Below are positions 45,301-47,040 of a stretch of 47,040 nucleotides of DNA, one piece after another. This stretch comes from Candidatus Thalassarchaeum betae (lineage in GTDB: Archaea; Thermoplasmatota; Poseidoniia; Poseidoniales; Thalassarchaeaceae). The notes under the pieces were generated by a model that was not told the DNA's origin, made no database searches, and saw only the letters and a list, made by a program, of their open reading frames with translations. Position 1 is the stretch's first letter; each line of letters opens with the position of its first letter. Made by a program: the position numbers and the translations under genes. Location: NCBI GenBank assembly GCA_003193925.1, contig PSPG01000013.1:1-47040 (forward strand), in the 5' to 3' direction.

Positions 45301-46611
45301 ATCGTACCTGGTGGCCTGGCACACGCCTGTCCCATCACTGGAGATCGTGTTGTTGGCCAGATAGACGCGGGCCGCCTGGGGGTTGGGTGCTGAAGAGCCG
45401 TACTCGCCTGCTCGGATGGGCTCCCTGGCAGTGTCGTGGATGGTGTTGTTCTCGGCCACCACGTCGAAGGAACCGAGCAGCCACAGCCCGTTCCAGCCAC
45501 CGACCGGGCCGATGTCGTTGTTGTAGATCTGGACCTCGCTCGATTCGATGGAGATCCCCGAAGCCTCACCCGCGCCTTCGAGTTCGTTGTCCCTGATGAT
45601 GACCAAACCACCGTCAAAGACGGTGATGGGCGAGCCATCGCCAGTCGTTATCTCATTCGAGATGATCTCGATTGAGTAGTCCACGTTCCCGACTGCCTTC
45701 CTGCTGTTGATGTCGATGCCGTTGCAGTTGACGGTCAACTCGGAGTTAGCGATCCTGCCCGATGAGTGGCGCATGCTCAGGCCGTAGTCGCCGAAGACGG
45801 TCGCGCCGTCGATCTCGATGAAGGTGTCCTCGGCCCAGAGCCCTGGTCGGCTCGGCGCAAAGCGGCCGCAGCCGACGTTGGTCCCGTAGAAGACTGGAGA
45901 TTCGAGCACCAGTGGCGTGATCGGCGTGCCAGAGCTGTAGATCTGCACGGCCGAGCCCCTCACCTCGCTCTCGTCGTCGGTTCCGACCACATACTCGCCG
46001 CCGACGAACCGGGGCTGAGCGAGGTTCGTGGTCAACACGCTGGTGGTGTTGATGTCAATGAACTCCAGTTCGATCAGCGTCGGGCTGGCGCCATCGATGA
46101 CCAGCGCGCCGTACCTCCACTCGAAGACGGTCGGGATGTAGTAGGGTATGCCCCACGCCCCGTCGATCCTGATGTACCTGAACCCGGTCTGAGACAGGTC
46201 GATGGTGTTGCGAATCAGCACGCCTTCGTAGCAGGAGGGGTCCCTCACCCAGATCTGCTGGTTGCCGTGGCTCATGCCATAGCACTCGCCGGTGGCGCTG
46301 CCGTTGGCCGGGTCGGTCCACCGGAAGGTGATCCTCTGCGCGGTGTTGGCATTGCCTGCGGCACCGCAGGCCATGACCCCTGCACACAGATTGCCTCGGA
46401 CGTCGAGGTGGGTGCCGTTGGGGAAGGTGACAGTCGTTCCAGGCTGGATGATCAGTTTGGCGCCGGATCCGATGACAACATCACCGGTCAGGGCGTGGTT
46501 GCCCCACCAGGTCTCGGTGCCGGAGATGGTCCCCGAGGTCGTCTCGTTGTTGGCCGAGACCGGGGCAGCCGGGCCGACCAGAGCGACGAACAGGCTCGTC
46601 AGCATCAGCAA
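42319..46611 (-). CDS. giant membrane-anchored surface protein with right-handed beta-helix and Ig-like domains
   Basis: About 1430 residues from the TTG at 46611 (ATG at 46605 is two codons later). A signal sequence (LTSLFVALVGPAAPVSA) is followed by a parallel beta-helix at about 25-560. It shows repeats such as VEIISNEITTGDGSP-like turns, VIIRDNELEGAGEASGI, VQIYNNDIGPVG and VVAENNTIHDTAREP, the style of carbohydrate-active PbH1 domains. A MopE-like Asp/Cys segment (CSDGIDNDGDLTIDTADEDC) lies at 44436-44510. Ig/cadherin-like domains follow. One transmembrane helix (TIILILLVLIAAIGGFVYFF) and an acidic tail with a WW-like end (HPGWLWDPEEGEWVPDP) complete it. No catalytic residues could be assigned. 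The start region may contain a frameshift (see findings). Confidence 0.88.
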   Translation of the reverse strand: MLMLTSLFVALVGPAAPVSANNETTSGTISGTETWWGNHALTGDVVIGSGAKLIIQPGTTVTFPNGTHLDVRGNLCAGVMACGAAGNANTAQRITFRWTDPANGSATGECYGMSHGNQQIWVRDPSCYEGVLIRNTIDLSQTGFRYIRIDGAWGIPYYIPTVFEWRYGALVIDGASPTLIELEFIDINTTSVLTTNLAQPRFVGGEYVVGTDDESEVRGSAVQIYSSGTPITPLVLESPVFYGTNVGCGRFAPSRPGLWAEDTFIEIDGATVFGDYGLSMRHSSGRIANSELTVNCNGIDINSRKAVGNVDYSIEIISNEITTGDGSPITVFDGGLVIIRDNELEGAGEASGISIESSEVQIYNNDIGPVGGWNGLWLLGSFDVVAENNTIHDTAREPIRAGEYGSSAPNPQAARVYLANNTISSDGTGVCQATRYDDWDGDFTCPAVHAYRTGVTMYDNTINIPDSGDADGIRAVGALLDIRRNTFNVPGTGVIVKQYDDGYAGSQQYGTLGFFSQNTWSGVGMTYNVTKSSITVQSEYIPSPPPDEYPALLSWSGPQAYHANDFQTNIVTTFVQDCPNCADLTPRNFPLALNMDNNSTTFTFANLSNLDRTKIYIETTTAPATVQVRRAEMVRFQTLVNGERVTDANVLIEDALGNDLYSLYTESDGYTPWVALPSDFHLDFRGLAGGDNPDHFADDEYEDSCSDGIDNDGDLTIDTADEDCDTAAGTRELSRYYYTAYRFGFGYDRSDFTLVDSTLQDTINLVNLGPTVSVTQSDGHSYRRIVNVTGSAHDGQLAGVYATDELAQWDQGGYVHEVQVRDPFTSEWSNAGLAVDTSGMAEGQVTKTNRPFSSWYYAIDMSNREEGDYVFEFRAFDGIDYSPIISRSIKLNTQPPTISVTSPSSFSTHSEGTVTFEGTAFDHYGCPMQCSVDIQDIYFQIEGPSFLVTTPTEGGAEWSWTWDFSGQPRDIATYTFTVWASDTDFCESVVDECIPAVLTLTIDNSNSPPFISVISPQDGQRLSVSEETVFEGVARDNDGSVSRVDIEVQDVVNNYLMVYSTSVTDFAPSGAWSLAWDSTQLMHDHQYLIRFRSYDGYDYSDWTEMFIVADNPPDADNNPPTFDPSGWSSEITLFCETNSQAQDRCTRAEINLLDYFEDPDPGQELILAVYDDEARDSDDHFGMVINVGMNGMAIYNPVSMFFYDIDIATWTLENVVFVATDTYGSKINSAPITFTVVGLEFQITPPEDDMLPSGGVAVFTGIGLPGKTVSVTISGNNVNNTLVGADSTWSLGIPASRIDGSATPVFKYGGNSFESADYTISVGDSGGGGLGMGTIILILLVLIAAIGGFVYFFVELEDEEDEEFDGTSEVKEEAEEDAYAWAKEPYAEPGIREEPPPEPESRLQKHEEHPGWLWDPEEGEWVPDPDHSDA

Positions 46612-46631
46612 GACGAGGAGGTGCTAGCCAT
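46605..46631 (-). other. 8-codon mini-ORF or frameshifted signal-peptide start
   Basis: The ATG at 46631 lies 27 nt downstream of a good TATA box, where a leaderless start is expected. It reads MASTSSSC and then TGA, which overlaps the in-frame ATG at 46605 of the giant gene (TGATG). In the giant's own frame the codons just upstream read H-L-L-V-L-L-M, hydrophobic as in a signal peptide. Either a single-base deletion separates the true start from the gene, or this is a genuine coupled leader peptide. Confidence 0.5.
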
Positions 46632-46651
46632 GCGTTTCGGGGAATCGAGGG

Positions 46652-46664
46652 TGGATTTAATCAT
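46652..46664 (-). promoter_or_regulatory. TATA box of the beta-helix surface-protein gene
   Basis: The minus strand reads ATGATTAAATCCA. The centre is 27 nt upstream of the ATG at 46631, not of the main start at 46605-46611. Confidence 0.55.
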
Positions 46665-46723
46665 AGGGTAGTATCGAGCCATAGGCTCGATTGATACAGG
46701 TCCGGCGATAATGATACCTTACG

Positions 46724-47040
46724 TCACGCCAGATTCAGCTCGAATGCTATGTCAGAAGCCCATTGAACCGCGTCCAGACGGCCGTAGCCTCCGCTCAGGT
46801 CGTGTGAGCTCCCTCTGATGGAATCCTTGTCGCAGGAACTCGCCAAGCTCCTCTTCACGATCGCCATCTCGGTGGGATCGAGGATCCCGTCGTCCCCAGC
46901 CAGTGCCTCGCCGTGCAATTCGAGAATGAGGGCGAGAGCCCCGGTGACGAGGACGGTCGAGTCACTGGTCCCCGTGGAGTAGGCGTATGGAGGGGTGATT
47001 ACGGTCGAGGCTGTGGAGAACAGCAGAACGCCGGGGGCAG
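46724..47040 (-). CDS. subtilisin-family (S8) protease, C-terminal fragment (5' end beyond window)
   Basis: The minus-strand frame is open from the right edge to a stop at 46724, about 105 codons. Its first residues read APGVLLFSTASTVITPP and then YAYSTGTSDSTVLVTGALAL. This matches the S8 region from VAPG to the catalytic Ser (GTSMATPHVAGA in classical enzymes), with Ser in GTSDST. The end, HDLSGGYGRLDAVQWASDIA, matches the terminal GYG-x-hydrophobic-N/D-A element of subtilase domains. The protein stops soon after the catalytic domain, without an extra domain or membrane helix, unlike the 1594-residue subtilase in this window. An N-terminal anchor or signal peptide cannot be judged. Confidence 0.8.
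   Translation of the reverse strand, partial: APGVLLFSTASTVITPPYAYSTGTSDSTVLVTGALALILELHGEALAGDDGILDPTEMAIVKRSLASSCDKDSIRGSSHDLSGGYGRLDAVQWASDIAFELNLA

Overview
The window looks like a piece of chromosome from an uncultured, GC-rich euryarchaeon of the Thermoplasmata branch, most likely a planktonic Marine Group II type (Ca. Poseidoniales). Archaeal information genes support this: uS15 with the archaeal N-terminus, an RNase P Rpp21/Rpr2 subunit, archaeosine synthase ArcS with its signature motif, type II GAPDH, GlnRS-like GluRS and archaeal PheT. A 23S rRNA gene with no 16S gene beside it, TATA-like boxes about 27 nt upstream of start codons, and many very large membrane-anchored surface proteins also fit. 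The lineage is inferred from gene content; I could not run a tree.

Layout. 1-2580: 23S rRNA on the minus strand, cut by the left edge, with a structured 5' leader. 2786-5901 (minus): zinc-ribbon protein, NhaD/ArsB-type ion permease, YhbY, RNase P Rpr2 and adenylate kinase. 5943-10727 (minus): 1594-residue membrane subtilase. 10805-11845 (minus): type II GAPDH, divergent from a plus-strand pair, 12009-15313, holding a glutamate-synthase-like fusion and pheT. 15320-15523 (minus): small basic protein. 15611-20981 (plus): SGNH-hydrolase surface protein, rnhB and gltX, followed by a secreted membrane protein to 23093. 23094-26307 (minus): degenerate RecJ/DHH-like protein, rps15 and arcS. 26370-28520 (plus): another type I membrane protein. 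28521-30470 (minus): dnaJ and a zinc-ribbon membrane protein. 30565-31077 (plus): UPF0201 protein. 31074-32063 (minus): Pcp-Nudix fusion. 32152-32484 (plus): two-TM protein. 32511-38740 (minus): unknown protein and a 1906-residue calcium-repeat giant. 38913-39746 (plus): WalJ-like metallo-hydrolase. 39733-42261 (minus): STAND ATPase with TPRs. 42319-46611 (minus): 1430-residue beta-helix surface protein. 46724-47040 (minus): C-terminal end of a second subtilase, cut by the right edge.

How it works together. Two themes alternate. One is core RNA and translation biology: 23S rRNA, YhbY, Rpr2, PheT, GluRS, RNase HII, uS15, ArcS, DnaJ. The other is an exported or cell-surface set: two subtilases, an SGNH hydrolase, a TSP3/propeller giant, a beta-helix giant and two further single-pass proteins. 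The exported set fits a cell that binds and degrades particulate protein or polysaccharide. Genes are packed tightly. Several convergent pairs have abutting or overlapping stop codons. Many first genes seem to be transcribed leaderless, whereas some operon-internal genes have Shine-Dalgarno motifs.

Most interesting items: a GXGXG plus decayed glutamate-synthase FMN-domain fusion; a Pcp-Nudix fusion with both active sites intact; an SGNH surface protein whose enzyme half differs sharply in base composition; a subtilase with Asp in place of the oxyanion Asn; a decayed DHH protein next to uS15; and a leaderless 8-codon frame (or frameshift) at the start of the 1430-residue protein. I saw no CRISPR array, insertion sequence, tRNA gene or replication origin.
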